A DNA stretch of 64,000 nt, taken from Geobacillus subterraneus (GTDB lineage: Bacteria; Bacillota; Bacilli; Bacillales; Anoxybacillaceae). Of the stretch, positions 49,301 to 57,828 are shown piece by piece. Under the pieces are notes generated by a model that was not told the origin of the DNA, did not search any database, and was given only the letters and a program-made list of their open reading frames with translations. Location: the NCBI RefSeq assembly GCF_001618685.1, contig NZ_CP014342.1:2108001-2172000 (forward strand). The letters run 5' to 3'. Numbering within the stretch: position 1 is the stretch's first letter; each line of letters opens with the position of its first letter. The translations under genes were made by a program, and so were the position numbers.

Positions 49301-49910
49301 GCTCAAGCTGCTGCTCAAGCTCGTGCAAAATGTCGTTCACGCGGTGCAAGTTATCTTGCGTTTCCGCCAGTTTCGTCTCCGCCTTTTTTTTGCGCAGCTT
49401 ATATTTCAAGACACCGGCCGCTTCTTCAAAAATCGTGCGCCGCTCTTCCGGCTTGCTGCTTAAAATTTCTTCGACCCGGCCTTGACCGATGATCGAAAAC
49501 GCCTCCTTGCCGAGCCCGGAGTCGAGAAACAGGTCGACAATATCTTTAAGACGGCACGGCTGACGGTTGATGAAAAATTCGCTTTCCCCGGAGCGATAGA
49601 CGCGCCGGGTTACGCTGACTTCCTGGTACTCTAACGGCAAAAAGCCGTCCTCGTTATCAAGCGTGATCGTCACTTCGGCCACGTTGAGCGGCTTGCGCGA
49701 ATCGCTGCCGGCGAAAATGACGTCTTCCATTTTCGCGCCGCGCAGCGACTTCGCGGACTGTTCCCCGAGCACCCAACGGATCGCATCCGTAATGTTGCTT
49801 TTGCCGCTTCCGTTCGGGCCGACGACTGCCGTCACGCCGGGAACGAAGTCAATCGATACGCGATCGGCGAACGATTTGAAGCCGATCACATCCAACCGTT
49901 TGAGGAACAT
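46347..49910 (-). CDS. smc: Chromosome partition protein Smc
   Basis: 1187 aa, starting MFLKRLDVIGFKSFA. Order: Walker A head GPNGSGKSNITDAIRW; first coiled coil (about 170-500); hinge (about 510-680, LPGIHGAVVELIRVP...GGAMTGGGATKK); second coiled coil; C-terminal head with signature LSGGERALTAIALLFS and Walker B PFCVLDEVEAALDE. It organises and segregates the chromosome with ScpA/ScpB. Confidence 0.98.
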   Translation of the reverse strand: MFLKRLDVIGFKSFADRVSIDFVPGVTAVVGPNGSGKSNITDAIRWVLGEQSAKSLRGAKMEDVIFAGSDSRKPLNVAEVTITLDNEDGFLPLEYQEVSVTRRVYRSGESEFFINRQPCRLKDIVDLFLDSGLGKEAFSIIGQGRVEEILSSKPEERRTIFEEAAGVLKYKLRKKKAETKLAETQDNLHRVNDILHELEQQLEPLRMQASAAKEYLEKREELERFEVALMVHDIEQLYEQWNGLKAAFDQHQQDEGALAAVLQKMEADIEQLRDQITAIDESVDGLQQVLLLASEELEKLEGRKEVLKERKNHAAKRIAQLDEATAALAAKRRRLTEQLHSEQAALAELEAAAAALEKALKEKQASLSAYEMNIDEEIEQRKSDYIDLVHEQAALKNERMHVEQAISRLRAKQASLAEANGHHLAEREQLERKRMALSAEQSRLERAMAEARDKQAVLAAALKAQNTELEQKETLLHQARQYRQQAKARQQWLEEMQHDYAGFFQGVKEVLKARGRLPGIHGAVVELIRVPDRYETAIETALGGAMQHIVVDSESAARQAIHYLKANGYGRATFLPLDVIQARFLSERERAAVSGHPAFVGVASELVECERAYAAAIAHLLGHVIVTVDLKGANELAKLLHYRYRLVTLDGDVVSPGGAMTGGGATKKAASLLSRNRELETLAVKLQEMDEKIAQLERDIAAKQRERAEREAEAAALEQELSGLQQAMQAQKDEQREIEWQKKRIDERLALYDEEKANDEREIAELNNRLHAIDGQLQQLAEKLQAIDRDIGRLQAQKQTEQTTKEALQAAITEEKIALAETRERVKHARRKAEELEAELAETDGELRAAEQERAALVAEMNAPAWNEDELEAQRQQKLEDKQKTIELIASRREQRLDCQGRLEHLEREWKEAKRQHKQLAEAVKDEEVKLNRLDVELDNLLARLREEYGLSFDAARSAYPLHIEVEEARKRVKLIKRAIDELGTVNLGAIDEYERVSERHRFLSEQKTDLEEAKATLHQVIDEMDEEMKKRFFSTFEQIRAQFGEVFRELFGGGRADLRLTDPSDLLETGVDIVAQPPGKKLQHLSLLSGGERALTAIALLFSILKVRPVPFCVLDEVEAALDEANVQRYAQYLKQFSRQTQFIVITHRKGTMEEADVLYGVTMQESGVSKLVSVRLEDSKQLVQS

Positions 49911-49988
49911 GGTCTGGTGCCTCACCATCTTTCCGCTGTAATCCGTTATGAACATCCCCTCCCGCCGGACAGGACGGCGGACGAGAAG

Positions 49989-50017
49989 ATTGTATCTTTT
50001 ATCAATATACCATACAA
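49989..50017 (-). promoter_or_regulatory. Sigma-A promoter of smc-ftsY
   Basis: TTGTAT, a 17-base spacer and TACAAT on the minus strand, about 80 bases before the smc start and after the rnc terminator. Confidence 0.7.
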
Positions 50018-50054
50018 AGACAGAAAAAAACGCTAATAGGAAAAATGTTCATAG

Positions 50055-50080
50055 AAAAAGACTGACGTCAAGCGCCAGCC
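50055..50080 (-). terminator. Intrinsic terminator of rnc
   Basis: GGCTGGCG pairs with CGTCAGTC (two G-U pairs) around a five-base loop, followed by TTTTTC on the minus strand, immediately after the rnc stop. Confidence 0.65.
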
Positions 50081-50082
50081 TT

Positions 50083-50823
50083 CTATTGCCTGTCGGCGGC
50101 CCGCAACGTTTCGAGCGCCATTTGCGCCGCATGCTGCTCCGCCTCTTTTTTCGAGCGGCCGACGCCGATGCCAAGTTCTTGGCCGTTCAGCGCCACCCGG
50201 GCGACAAATTCTTTATTGTGGGCCGGTCCTTTTTCTTCCAAAATGGCGTATTCAAGCGTTCCGCTCCCGTCGCGTTGCACCAATTCCTGCAATTGGCTTT
50301 TAAAATCCATCACATGAGAAAAAGCACCTTCGTCGATCTTCGGGAACATCGTTTGGCCTAAAAAACGAATGACCGCGTCCATTCCTTGGTCCAAATAAAG
50401 AGCGCCGATAAACGCCTCGAACACATCAGCGAGCAGCGCCGGCCGCGTCCGCCCGCCGGTCAGCTCTTCGCCTTTGCCGAGCAAAACAAGCTCGCCGAAC
50501 GACAAAGCGTTGGCAAATTTCACAAGCGACGGCTCGCAGACGATGGCCGCCCTTAGCTTCGTCAATTGCCCTTCGCTCATATGCGGAAACTTTTGAAATA
50601 AATATTGAGAAACGGTCAGCTCCAGCACGGCATCGCCTAAAAACTCGAGCCGCTCGTTGTCCTCATGGAGCCGCCGCCGATGCTCATTCACATACGATGA
50701 ATGGGTGAACGCCTGCATCAACAGCCTTTCATTTTGGAAGGTGATGCCGATCTTCTTCTGCAGTTCTTGAAACTTCGCCCGCCTTTTTTCATAAATGCGC
50801 TCTTTATCTTTTTGTTTTGACAT
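50083..50823 (-). CDS. rnc: Ribonuclease III
   Basis: 246 aa from [13 protein letters not shown] with GGAGGG upstream. The catalytic domain has [14 protein letters not shown] and the second acidic site [13 protein letters not shown]; a C-terminal dsRNA-binding domain ends [18 protein letters not shown]. It cleaves double-stranded RNA in rRNA, scRNA and mRNA processing. Confidence 0.98.
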   Translation of the reverse strand: MSKQKDKERIYEKRRAKFQELQKKIGITFQNERLLMQAFTHSSYVNEHRRRLHEDNERLEFLGDAVLELTVSQYLFQKFPHMSEGQLTKLRAAIVCEPSLVKFANALSFGELVLLGKGEELTGGRTRPALLADVFEAFIGALYLDQGMDAVIRFLGQTMFPKIDEGAFSHVMDFKSQLQELVQRDGSGTLEYAILEEKGPAHNKEFVARVALNGQELGIGVGRSKKEAEQHAAQMALETLRAADRQ

Positions 50824-50873
50824 AAAAATGCCCTCCGACTTCGTTCCAGACAAACTGGCCGTATGCTATTTTT

Positions 50874-50904
50874 ATTATATCCGTTCGCCGCCCCGCTACG
50901 CCAA
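50874..50904 (-). promoter_or_regulatory. Candidate promoter of rnc
   Basis: A perfect TATAAT at 50874-50879 on the minus strand, with TTGGCG at a long 19-base spacing. Positioned between the acpP terminator and rnc. Confidence 0.4.
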
Positions 50905-50945
50905 CGGGGACGGTTCGCTTTCCCCCAGGAACCGCCAGGCATTCT

Positions 50946-50986
50946 TAAAAAAGCAGAGAAAGCCCCGTTCGGAGCAACGGGACTTT
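50946..50986 (-). terminator. Intrinsic terminator of the fapR-acpP operon
   Basis: AAAGTCCCGTT and AACGGGGCTTT form a stem with a six-base loop after the acpP stop, followed by a T-run (50946-50952 read on the minus strand). Confidence 0.7.
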
Positions 50987-51000
50987 GCAAAAAAGCGGCA

Positions 51001-51234
51001 TTACAGATGGCTTTTTATGTAGTTCACAGCATCTCCGACTGTGACGATTTTTTCCGCTTCTTCATCGGAAATTTCCATGTTGAATTCATCTTCGAGCTCC
51101 ATGACCAGTTCGACGATGTCGAGCGAGTCGGCGCCCAAATCATCTTTGAACGACGCCTCAAGCGTCACTTGTGATTCGTCAACCCCTAAGCGGTCGACAA
51201 TAATTTTCGTTACACGCTCCAATACGTCTGCCAT
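51001..51234 (-). CDS. acpP: Acyl carrier protein
   Basis: 77 aa from [15 protein letters not shown] with GGAGGTG upstream. The phosphopantetheine Ser lies in [17 protein letters not shown]. Acidic, all-helical carrier for fatty acid synthesis. Last gene of the FapR-regulated operon. Confidence 0.98.
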   Translation of the reverse strand: MADVLERVTKIIVDRLGVDESQVTLEASFKDDLGADSLDIVELVMELEDEFNMEISDEEAEKIVTVGDAVNYIKSHL

Positions 51235-51294
51235 TGCGTTCACCTCCCTTCATGATTATAGTCCATTCGCCAAAAAAATACTAGAGGCGTTTGA

Positions 51295-52038
51295 TTATGG
51301 CATCACCATGCCGCCATCGACATGAAGCGTCTGGCCGGTCATATAGCCGGCCGCGTCCGAAGCGAGAAACGCGGCGACGCGGGCGACGTCATCCGGCTCG
51401 CCGAAGCGGGCGAGCGGAATTTGCTTTAACATTTCTTCTTTCAGCTCCGCGTTGAGCGCTTCCGTCATGTCGGTCGTAATAAATCCCGGCGCGATGGCGT
51501 TGACCGTAATGTTGCGGCTGGCGAGTTCGCGCGCCGCCGTTTTCGTCAATCCGATGACGCCGGCTTTGGCGGCAACGTAATTCGCCTGCCCGGGGTTGCC
51601 GATCACGCCGACGACCGAAGCGACGTTGATGATCCGCCCATAGCGCTGTTTCATCATCGGTCGTGTAACGGCCTTCGTACAAAGAAATACCCCTTTTAAG
51701 TTCGTGTTAATCACGGCATCCCATTCTTCTTCTTTCATCCGCATCAATAAATTGTCGCGCGTAATGCCGGCGTTGTTCACCAAAATGTCGAGGCGGCCGA
51801 ATTGGTCGAGCACCGTTTTTACCATGCGCTCCACATCCTCGGCGCGGGCGACATCCGCCTGCACGGCGAACGCCTCGCGGCCAAGCGAACGGATCGTTTC
51901 AACAACTTCGTTCGCCTTTGCTTCGCTGCCGGCATAGTTGACGGCAACGTTCGCCCCTTGCCGGGCGAGCTCAAGAGCGACTGCCCGGCCGATGCCGCGC
52001 GACGCTCCGGTGACGAGGGCGATTTTTCCTTCGAGCAT
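51295..52038 (-). CDS. fabG: 3-oxoacyl-ACP reductase FabG
   Basis: 247 aa, classical short-chain dehydrogenase. NADPH motif [18 protein letters not shown], catalytic Ser (NVASVVG) and YVAAK (Tyr-Lys) are present. It reduces 3-oxoacyl-ACP in fatty acid elongation. Two bases after fabD. Confidence 0.98.
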   Translation of the reverse strand: MLEGKIALVTGASRGIGRAVALELARQGANVAVNYAGSEAKANEVVETIRSLGREAFAVQADVARAEDVERMVKTVLDQFGRLDILVNNAGITRDNLLMRMKEEEWDAVINTNLKGVFLCTKAVTRPMMKQRYGRIINVASVVGVIGNPGQANYVAAKAGVIGLTKTAARELASRNITVNAIAPGFITTDMTEALNAELKEEMLKQIPLARFGEPDDVARVAAFLASDAAGYMTGQTLHVDGGMVMP

Positions 52039-52040
52039 CG

Positions 52041-52982
52041 TTATTCTCCTTTCAGCGCCGCAACGGTCGCTTCTAGGGAAGCAAGATCGTTTACCGCATA
52101 AACGCGGGCGTTGCGGTCGATTTTTTTCACGAGGCCGGCCAGCACTTTCCCCGGCCCAATTTCCACAAACGTGTCGACACCAAGCGCCAAAAGCGTGCGC
52201 ACCGACTGCTCCCAGCGCACCGGCGAATACAGCTGCTCAATGAGCAGGCGGGCGATGTCTTCTTTCTTCGTCATCGGCTCGGCAGTCACATTGGCGACGA
52301 CCGGAATGTCGGCATCCCGGATGCTCAAGCCGGCAAGGACTTGTTGCAGCTGCTCCGCCGCCGGTTTCATGAGCACGGAATGAAACGGCCCGCTCACTTC
52401 AAGCGGAATGACGCGCTTAGCGCCGCGCTCTTTTGCCAGCTGCCCCGCTTTTTCCACTCCCGCTTTCGAGCCGGAGATGACAATTTGCCCCGGGCAGTTG
52501 AAGTTGGCCGGCTCGACCGGATCACCTTGGGCAGCAATTTCGTTCGTCACCGCCTCGAGCGCCTCCGCTTCCATTCCTAACACCGCAGCCATCGTACCTT
52601 CGCCGGCCGGCACCGCTTCGTCCATCAGTTCGCCGCGGCGGCGCACCGCGTAGACGGCGTCGGCAAACGACATGGCGCCGGCGGCGACGAGCGCTGTATA
52701 TTCGCCTAAACTATGGCCGGCGACATAATCAGCCTTGAAACCGGCGGCTTTGACGAGCTCCAGCAAAGCGATGCTCGCGGTCAAGAGCGCCGGCTGGGCG
52801 TTGTACGTGAGTGTCAACTCCTCTTGCGGCCCGTTGAACATGAGCGCTGAAAGCGGAAATCCGAGCCGTTCGTCGGCCGCTTCGATGACCGCTCGGGCGC
52901 GGGCGTCATGGTCGGCGGCGTCTTTCGCCATGCCGACCGTTTGTGATCCTTGGCCTGGAAATAAAAAGGCGATTTTCCCCAT
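52041..52982 (-). CDS. fabD: Malonyl-CoA:ACP transacylase FabD
   Basis: 313 aa. [14 protein letters not shown] at the start, nucleophile Ser in [10 protein letters not shown], and His in SGPFHSVLM. It loads malonyl groups onto ACP. Between plsX and fabG. Confidence 0.98.
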   Translation of the reverse strand: MGKIAFLFPGQGSQTVGMAKDAADHDARARAVIEAADERLGFPLSALMFNGPQEELTLTYNAQPALLTASIALLELVKAAGFKADYVAGHSLGEYTALVAAGAMSFADAVYAVRRRGELMDEAVPAGEGTMAAVLGMEAEALEAVTNEIAAQGDPVEPANFNCPGQIVISGSKAGVEKAGQLAKERGAKRVIPLEVSGPFHSVLMKPAAEQLQQVLAGLSIRDADIPVVANVTAEPMTKKEDIARLLIEQLYSPVRWEQSVRTLLALGVDTFVEIGPGKVLAGLVKKIDRNARVYAVNDLASLEATVAALKGE

Positions 52983-52999
52983 TCCCGTTCCTCCTTGAT

Positions 53000-53986
53000 T
53001 TATGATGTCCGTTCCAGCTCCGCTTTGATCGTGCCGATCACGTCATTCGCCACCATTTCGCGCGCCTGGCGGACGGCGTGGAAAATGGCGTTCGCATCGG
53101 ATGAGCCGTGCGCTTTAATGACCGGGGCGTTCAAGCCAAACAGCGCGGCACCGCCGTATTCAGAGTAGTCCATCATCTTTTTCAGCCCGGAAAGCTTCGG
53201 CTTGAGCACAGCGGCGGCGAGTTTGGCCGCCACGCTGCTTGTCAGCGTCTGCTTGAGCAAAGAAAAGAGCGCCATCGCCGTCCCTTCGATCGTTTTTAAA
53301 GCAACATTGCCGGAAAAGCCGTCGGCGACGACGACATCGGCCACTCCTTGCAGCAAGTCGCGCGCTTCGACGTTGCCGATGAAATGAAGGTTCGTTTCTT
53401 TCAGCAGGACAAACGCCCGCTTCATCGTTTCATTCCCTTTTTGATCTTCTGTGCCGACATTGAGCAAACCGATGCGCGGATTCGCGATGCCCCGCACTTG
53501 CTTGGCGTACACATGCCCCATCAGCGCATATTGCTGCAAGTGTTCGGGGCGGGCGTCCACGTTGGCGCCGACGTCTAAAAAGACAAACCCTTTTCCGTCC
53601 ACCGTCGGCAGCGTCGGCGCGAGCGCCGGCCGGTCGATGCCGGCGATCCGTCCGACGACAAACAGCCCGGCGGCCATGAGCGCCCCGGTATTGCCGGCGG
53701 AAATGCAGGCGTCCGCGCGCCCTTCTTTCACCTCTTCGGCCATGCGCACCAGCGACGAATGTTTTTTGCGCCGCACCGCCCGCACCGGCTCATCGGTCGC
53801 TTCAATCACTTCATCGGCGTGGATGACCGAAATGCGCTCCTCACTCGGCAAGTACGGGCGAATTTTCGCTTCATCGCCAATTAAGGTAATGCGGATATCG
53901 GAAAAATGCGCGGCGGCTCTTGCCGCCCCGCGCACGATTTCTTGCGGGGCATGGTCTCCCCCCATAGCGTCAATCGCGATGTTCAT
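53000..53986 (-). CDS. plsX: Phosphate acyltransferase PlsX
   Basis: 328 aa, starting [20 protein letters not shown]. The open frame extends upstream into fapR, but AAGGATGG and family similarity support this start. [12 protein letters not shown] and [14 protein letters not shown] are PlsX motifs. It converts acyl-ACP to acyl-phosphate, the donor for PlsY in phospholipid synthesis. The start overlaps the end of fapR by 17 bases. Confidence 0.97.
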   Translation of the reverse strand: MNIAIDAMGGDHAPQEIVRGAARAAAHFSDIRITLIGDEAKIRPYLPSEERISVIHADEVIEATDEPVRAVRRKKHSSLVRMAEEVKEGRADACISAGNTGALMAAGLFVVGRIAGIDRPALAPTLPTVDGKGFVFLDVGANVDARPEHLQQYALMGHVYAKQVRGIANPRIGLLNVGTEDQKGNETMKRAFVLLKETNLHFIGNVEARDLLQGVADVVVADGFSGNVALKTIEGTAMALFSLLKQTLTSSVAAKLAAAVLKPKLSGLKKMMDYSEYGGAALFGLNAPVIKAHGSSDANAIFHAVRQAREMVANDVIGTIKAELERTS

Positions 53987-54566
53987 TGCTGTCGCCATCC
54001 TTTTTTTCCATGTTTGAGCGATACATTTCGAACGTTCCCGAAAACACGAGCTCTTGGCCGACATAGCTGTTCACGTCAACGACCGTGCGCCCGCTCTTCG
54101 TTTTGCCGGTCACTTTCGCTTTTGCCACGACCCGCTCGCCTTCTTTCACTTGACGCACGAAGCGGATCGTCGCTTTCGCCGTCAGCGCCAATTCGTCGTG
54201 GATGACGGCAACAGCAAGCGAATTCGCCTGGGCGAACAAATGGTGGCCGCGGGCGATACGGGTGCGCCGAAAGACGTGTTCCTCTTTGACATCGAAAATC
54301 GAAATGGCGCTCGCGTCCGGCTCGATGTCAATGATGTCGCCAATCACTTCCTCAAGCGGCAGCGCCCGCACTTTATCGGCGAACGATTGGCGGGCGACGT
54401 GCTTGATGCGCTCGCGCAACTCGGGAATGGACAGCTCAAGCCGGTCGAGGCGGATCGTCTGCACGCTGACGGAAAATTTCTCCGCCAGCTCTTCGTCAGT
54501 CACAAACGGGTTTTCCCGGATCGTCTCCTGCAGCAGCCGTTGCCGTTCGCGTTTGCTTTTTCTCAT
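53970..54566 (-). CDS. fapR: Fatty acid and phospholipid biosynthesis regulator FapR
   Basis: 198 aa. N-terminal HTH ([20 protein letters not shown]) and C-terminal hot-dog effector domain that binds malonyl-CoA ([34 protein letters not shown]). It represses fab and pls genes until malonyl-CoA accumulates. Its own promoter carries a FapR operator. Confidence 0.97.
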   Translation of the reverse strand: MRKSKRERQRLLQETIRENPFVTDEELAEKFSVSVQTIRLDRLELSIPELRERIKHVARQSFADKVRALPLEEVIGDIIDIEPDASAISIFDVKEEHVFRRTRIARGHHLFAQANSLAVAVIHDELALTAKATIRFVRQVKEGERVVAKAKVTGKTKSGRTVVDVNSYVGQELVFSGTFEMYRSNMEKKDGDSNEHRD

Positions 54567-54588
54567 CGATTTGTTACACCGTCCGATT

Positions 54589-54605
54589 TTATGACTAGGT
54601 ACTAA
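54589..54605 (-). promoter_or_regulatory. FapR operator
   Basis: TTAGTACCTAGTCATAA on the minus strand is nearly identical to the known Bacillus FapR site (TTAGTACCTAGTC core). It covers the expected transcription start region downstream of the -10, so FapR would autorepress the operon. Confidence 0.85.
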
Positions 54606-54609
54606 AAGT

Positions 54610-54638
54610 AATATATAATATCAAAAAACGGAATGCAA
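54610..54638 (-). promoter_or_regulatory. Sigma-A promoter of fapR-plsX-fabD-fabG-acpP
   Basis: TTGCAT, a 17-base spacer and TATATT on the minus strand, directly upstream of the FapR operator. The 160 bases from here to the IS1182-family element contain nothing I recognise. Confidence 0.65.
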
Positions 54639-54802
54639 GCGAAAAAAGTGAAAAGCGTCCACATGTTGCCGAAAACCGTTTGTCAGCAAAAATATGATTC
54701 GGACTCAACCTGCCATGCCGATGAAAAGCCATCGGTTCCTTCCAGCGATGATGTGTGATCGCCCAAAAATCAAGTTTTTACAGAAATCCATTCATCCAAC
54801 CT

Positions 54803-56272
54803 TTAGAAGGCCGGTGAATTAATGGGGCATAGACTTCCCACATGTCGAATTTTGGAGGCCATTCTCCCCGCCGTTTGGCGCCAAAGGATGGGAAGACGAG
54901 CAGGACTTCCTGCTCCCAATTCCGGTTTTGCGCACGCCAAAGAGCCGGTCCCCCCTCGTTTTTTTCGAAACCGGCACAATCGCTTCAGATTTTGCACGAC
55001 GGCGGTCAACAGCGCCTGTTCTTCCATGGCGTAAAGGCCCCGGCTTCGGGCCCGGTCCAGCCCGTGACATTCCTTCCCTTCGGCGAACACATGCTCACAA
55101 CGCGTGCGAAGGGCTTGAATGGATCGATAGCCGCCCTGTTGCTGAATGAGCCTCGCTTGATTGCGAATCTGAACGTCTCGGACTTTCGCCTGACGCTTTG
55201 CTTCCTGAGCGGGATCCTTCGCCCGGCGCTTCCAGGTTGGAATCTCCTCCATCTCCTTGCGGCGCAGCGACACGAGCGGTGTGATGCCTTGAACGAAGAG
55301 CGCTTCCAGATACTCGGTGGTGCCATACGCTTTGTCCGCAGACAAGGTCCGAATCGTAATCGACGGGTGGCGAAACTGAATCGAAGCCAGCTGCTCCAAA
55401 CTCGTCTCCCGTTCCGCCGTTCCAGTGGCGAGGCTGGCCCGTCTGGATAAAATCACGCGCGACTGGACATCGATGACGTCGTGCACCAGATACCGAGGAT
55501 ACGCTTCCTGCCCTTTGCCTTTCTTGTACAACCGGGCATCCGGATCCGTCACGCTTCGATGGGTCCGGTTGGAAAACGTGGCTCCACGGAAGTTTCCCCG
55601 TTCTTCGGCATGGACGCGTTCCCCTGATTTTGGAGACGGAGAGGGTGGGTCGTCATCCGGATCCCGGGCCTCGGTCTGTTCATCTTCCCGGGCAGTGCGG
55701 GCCAGATAGTCTTCCAACGTCTCCACCGGAGCGAGCTTGACCTCCCGCAAGCTGTGGATCGAGGCATTCGCCCGCACTTGGGTGCCGTCAGCCGCCGCAT
55801 GGACATCCGGCGAGACCAACCCCGCCGCGATGCATTGATCCACCACATAGGTCATCAGCCGGTCAAAGATTCCATGTTGGCGCCAGCGTTTCCGTGTTTT
55901 GACGAGCGTCGTTCGATCCGGCAGTGTGGGGTGATGAGGATCCGGATGGAGCACGGATTCAAAGTCGAGACCGCAAAACCACAAGTATCCGGCATGCATG
56001 GGGAGGATCTCATACAACTCCCGCTCAGAGTGGTCGAACAAATACGAGAGCAGCATTAGGCGAAGCAGCCGTTCCGGATCCGCCGCCGGGCGACCCGTTT
56101 TTTCCGTGTACAGGGGAGCCACCCAATCGTGAATGACGGAAAAGTCAACCGCTTCGTTGATTTGGCGCAAGATATGATGTGGAGGAACGAGTTCTTCCAT
56201 GTCGATGACTTGAAACAGACGAGGCTGAGTCGAAGGGTTTTTGGGGGCTTTCATGATCCGCTCACGCTCCAT
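54803..56272 (-). CDS. IS1182-family DDE transposase
   Basis: 489 aa. The N-terminal domain (VDFSVIHDWVAPLY, TGRPAADPERLLRLMLLSYL) is typical of the family. The catalytic triad is probably Asp162 (ADGTQVRANAS), Asp313 (SADKAYGTTE) and Glu398 (EHVFAEGKE). It appears intact. The start is either this ATG or one six codons downstream (MKAPKNP). The stop codon lies next to the perfect part of the terminal inverted repeat. Confidence 0.9.
   Translation of the reverse strand: MERERIMKAPKNPSTQPRLFQVIDMEELVPPHHILRQINEAVDFSVIHDWVAPLYTEKTGRPAADPERLLRLMLLSYLFDHSERELYEILPMHAGYLWFCGLDFESVLHPDPHHPTLPDRTTLVKTRKRWRQHGIFDRLMTYVVDQCIAAGLVSPDVHAAADGTQVRANASIHSLREVKLAPVETLEDYLARTAREDEQTEARDPDDDPPSPSPKSGERVHAEERGNFRGATFSNRTHRSVTDPDARLYKKGKGQEAYPRYLVHDVIDVQSRVILSRRASLATGTAERETSLEQLASIQFRHPSITIRTLSADKAYGTTEYLEALFVQGITPLVSLRRKEMEEIPTWKRRAKDPAQEAKRQAKVRDVQIRNQARLIQQQGGYRSIQALRTRCEHVFAEGKECHGLDRARSRGLYAMEEQALLTAVVQNLKRLCRFRKKRGGTGSLACAKPELGAGSPARLPILWRQTAGRMASKIRHVGSLCPINSPAF
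54807..54818. repeat. IS1182 terminal inverted repeat, transposase-stop side
   Basis: AAGGCCGGTGAA, matching the copy at 56337-56348 in inverted orientation. The transposase stop codon (54803-54805) lies just outside the perfect match. Confidence 0.8.
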
Positions 56273-56336
56273 TCCAACGATTTTTCTTCCTTTTTCGACA
56301 TAAGCCCCCTAAATCCCTGCCTCAGGGTGTACTTTT

Positions 56337-56348
56337 TTCACCGGCCTT
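56337..56348. repeat. IS1182 terminal inverted repeat, transposase-start side
   Basis: TTCACCGGCCTT, reverse complement of the copy at 54807-54818. An adjoining GGCC-TTTTA-GGCC hairpin overlaps it. Confidence 0.8.
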
Positions 56349-56371
56349 TTAGGCCCTGAAAGAAAACAGCC

Positions 56372-56560
56372 GTGAACTACCCCCACTTAATTTTCTAGCG
56401 AAAATTTGAAGTGGGGGCTTCCAAAGAAGTTTGACTGCTTCAAGCAATCCTTATTCTTTGAGGCGTGTCCACTTCGCCGCTAGAGCATAAGACACTCAGG
56501 TCTACAGCTTTACTTTTCTTTAAGATGTTTAATGCGCCATTGACATCAGCATTAATTAGT
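56372..56560 (-). ncRNA. Probable omega-RNA (reRNA) scaffold of TnpB
   Basis: For TnpB elements, the guide RNA scaffold spans the 3' end of tnpB plus the right end, on the same strand, with the guide lying just outside the element. Here that region holds the strong right-end hairpin and ends GTAGTTCAC at 56372. The 20 bases that follow on the minus strand (56371-56352) would be the guide. The 5' limit is only an estimate. Confidence 0.5.
56380..56417. repeat. Right-end hairpin of the tnpB element
   Basis: CCCCCACTTAATTTTC pairs with GAAAATT plus AAGTGGGGG, a stem of 16 bp with a two-base bulge and a short loop. It starts 23 bases after the tnpB stop. It probably serves both as the transposase-recognised end and as part of the guide RNA scaffold. 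Confidence 0.8.
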
Positions 56561-57687
56561 TTGCCAGACTTTGTTCGATACAAGCCGCGCTTAATACGTT
56601 TGCCGCTGAACTTATATTCTTTTGGATTGTCGGCATTATATTCAGGAATCTCATCGCCGTCAAAAAAGCTGGCTTGAGACGTATATGATTCTTCCTGTTT
56701 CAAGAATTCAATGCCGTAAAATTCACAAAGATATTCTAATTTTTCTTTTATGTTACCGAGAGGAATATTGACAAAGTTTTGATTTGTCTTTTTTCCTAGA
56801 TTAATATTGCGTTGTAATGTTTCCGCATAGCCAATGACAAGTTTGCCAATTTGATTTTCAATACAGTAGTTAATGATGTAACGGCAAGTCTTGTTGATAT
56901 AATCATTCACTTTATTATTGCGATTCATAGCAAGCAAAGCCTGTTTACGAGTGGTGCCTTTGATTTTTTGCTTATCTTTTATGCTTTGAAGTCTGGCATT
57001 TTCTTTGTTAAACCATTGATTTATACTTTTTAATCTCCGCCCATCAATGATGAATGATCTGCCGTCTGATGTGACACAAGTGGCAAGATTGTTTAATCCT
57101 AAATCAATGGCCAGTGCTTTTTGGTCATTTAATTCTCTTTGATCTTCAGGCATTTCATATTTGTACTGAATCTCAAAGAACCTGGCATGATGCTTAGGAA
57201 TGATTTCAATCTGCTTAATCTTTTTGTCCAGCAACACAGGCGGAATCGTTATCGTGATAGGCTTGTGAGTCTTTTTAAATAGGCGAGAATACGGTATCGT
57301 GAATTTGTTGCCGTCTATACGAATCTGGCCAATGATCAGTGAATGAAAGCCATCTTTTTTAAGATATTTTGGAATACTGATAGCCTTGTGGTCATATTTT
57401 CCTTGTTTGGCAAGACTGATCAAACCAAAGAAAGATTTAAAGGCTTCATTGACCTTTTTTAAAATTTGCTGTGCCATGTTGCTGTTTAACAGCTTATAGT
57501 TTTCGTTAGTTTTTGCAAGATGATCGTTTTTCTCATAATTAAGAAATTCCTTGTGTTCAAAATAGTATTGTCTGACATTGTACAATCCGACGTTGTACAT
57601 GTTCTTGGCAATATGGCACAGTTCTCGAAGAGTCAAGTATTCTTCTTTGGTCAAACCATTTAGCTGTTGTTTGATACAAAAATACAT
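56440..57687 (-). CDS. tnpB: TnpB RNA-guided endonuclease, IS200/IS605 group
   Basis: 415 aa, starting [11 protein letters not shown] with GGAGGTG five bases upstream. An N-terminal helical/wedge region (1-190) is followed by RuvC-I with Asp195 ([14 protein letters not shown]), an RuvC-II segment ([13 protein letters not shown], 282-294), the conserved [11 protein letters not shown] (331-341) and RuvC-III Asp381 ([13 protein letters not shown]). The position where RuvC-II normally has Glu appears to be Gly286; Glu289, Glu332 or Glu333 may substitute. No CxxC zinc-finger pairs are present. In related elements TnpB cuts the empty donor site and so keeps the transposon. Confidence 0.88.
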   Translation of the reverse strand: MYFCIKQQLNGLTKEEYLTLRELCHIAKNMYNVGLYNVRQYYFEHKEFLNYEKNDHLAKTNENYKLLNSNMAQQILKKVNEAFKSFFGLISLAKQGKYDHKAISIPKYLKKDGFHSLIIGQIRIDGNKFTIPYSRLFKKTHKPITITIPPVLLDKKIKQIEIIPKHHARFFEIQYKYEMPEDQRELNDQKALAIDLGLNNLATCVTSDGRSFIIDGRRLKSINQWFNKENARLQSIKDKQKIKGTTRKQALLAMNRNNKVNDYINKTCRYIINYCIENQIGKLVIGYAETLQRNINLGKKTNQNFVNIPLGNIKEKLEYLCEFYGIEFLKQEESYTSQASFFDGDEIPEYNADNPKEYKFSGKRIKRGLYRTKSGKLINADVNGALNILKKSKAVDLSVLCSSGEVDTPQRIRIA

Positions 57688-57771
57688 GTTTTCACCTCCC
57701 ATCTAACTATATGATACTATATTTTACTGAATCTATCCTATTTTCAGCAAAATATAGTTAAGGCGATTCAT

Positions 57772-57808
57772 CTCCCACTTACTCCGCTTCGCTTCGTTGA
57801 AGTGGGAG
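57772..57808. repeat. Left-end hairpin of the tnpB element
   Basis: CTCCCACTT (57772-57780) and AAGTGGGAG (57800-57808), perfect 9-bp arms around a 19-base spacer, closely similar in sequence to the right-end hairpin. Confidence 0.75.
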
Positions 57809-57828
57809 TCTTCTCGCCTAATTAAGAT

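Larger units (their letters stand above)
54800..56355 (-). mobile_element. IS1182-family insertion sequence
   Basis: A single transposase gene bounded by inverted repeats. AAGGCCGGTGAA (54807-54818) is matched by TTCACCGGCCTT (56337-56348), with a partly conserved CCT-rich outer extension on each side. The exact outer ends and the target duplication cannot be fixed from one copy. It is inserted between fapR and the tnpB element. Confidence 0.8.
56372..57820 (-). mobile_element. IS200/IS605-group element carrying only tnpB
   Basis: The tnpB gene is framed by similar subterminal hairpins: CTCCCACTT/AAGTGGGAG (57772-57808) at the left end and CCCCCACTT/AAGTGGGGG (56380-56417) at the right end. 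There is no tnpA gene, so movement would need a TnpA in trans. The element is much more AT-rich than its surroundings. The outer borders are approximate: the right end is placed after GTAGTTCAC, the left end near 57820. Confidence 0.8.

Noticed and set aside
56380-56417. Right-end hairpin of the tnpB element as an intrinsic terminator
   Set aside because: The stem is followed by GTAGTTCACGG rather than a U-tract, and the left end has a sister hairpin, so it is an element end.
57688-57702. Upstream ATG (57702) as tnpB start
   Set aside because: It lies at the ribosome site itself; the GGAGGTG box is correctly spaced only for the ATG at 57687.
56352-57820. CRISPR array or Cas12 locus
   Set aside because: There are no direct repeats with spacers and the protein has TnpB length; the structure is that of an IS200/IS605 element.
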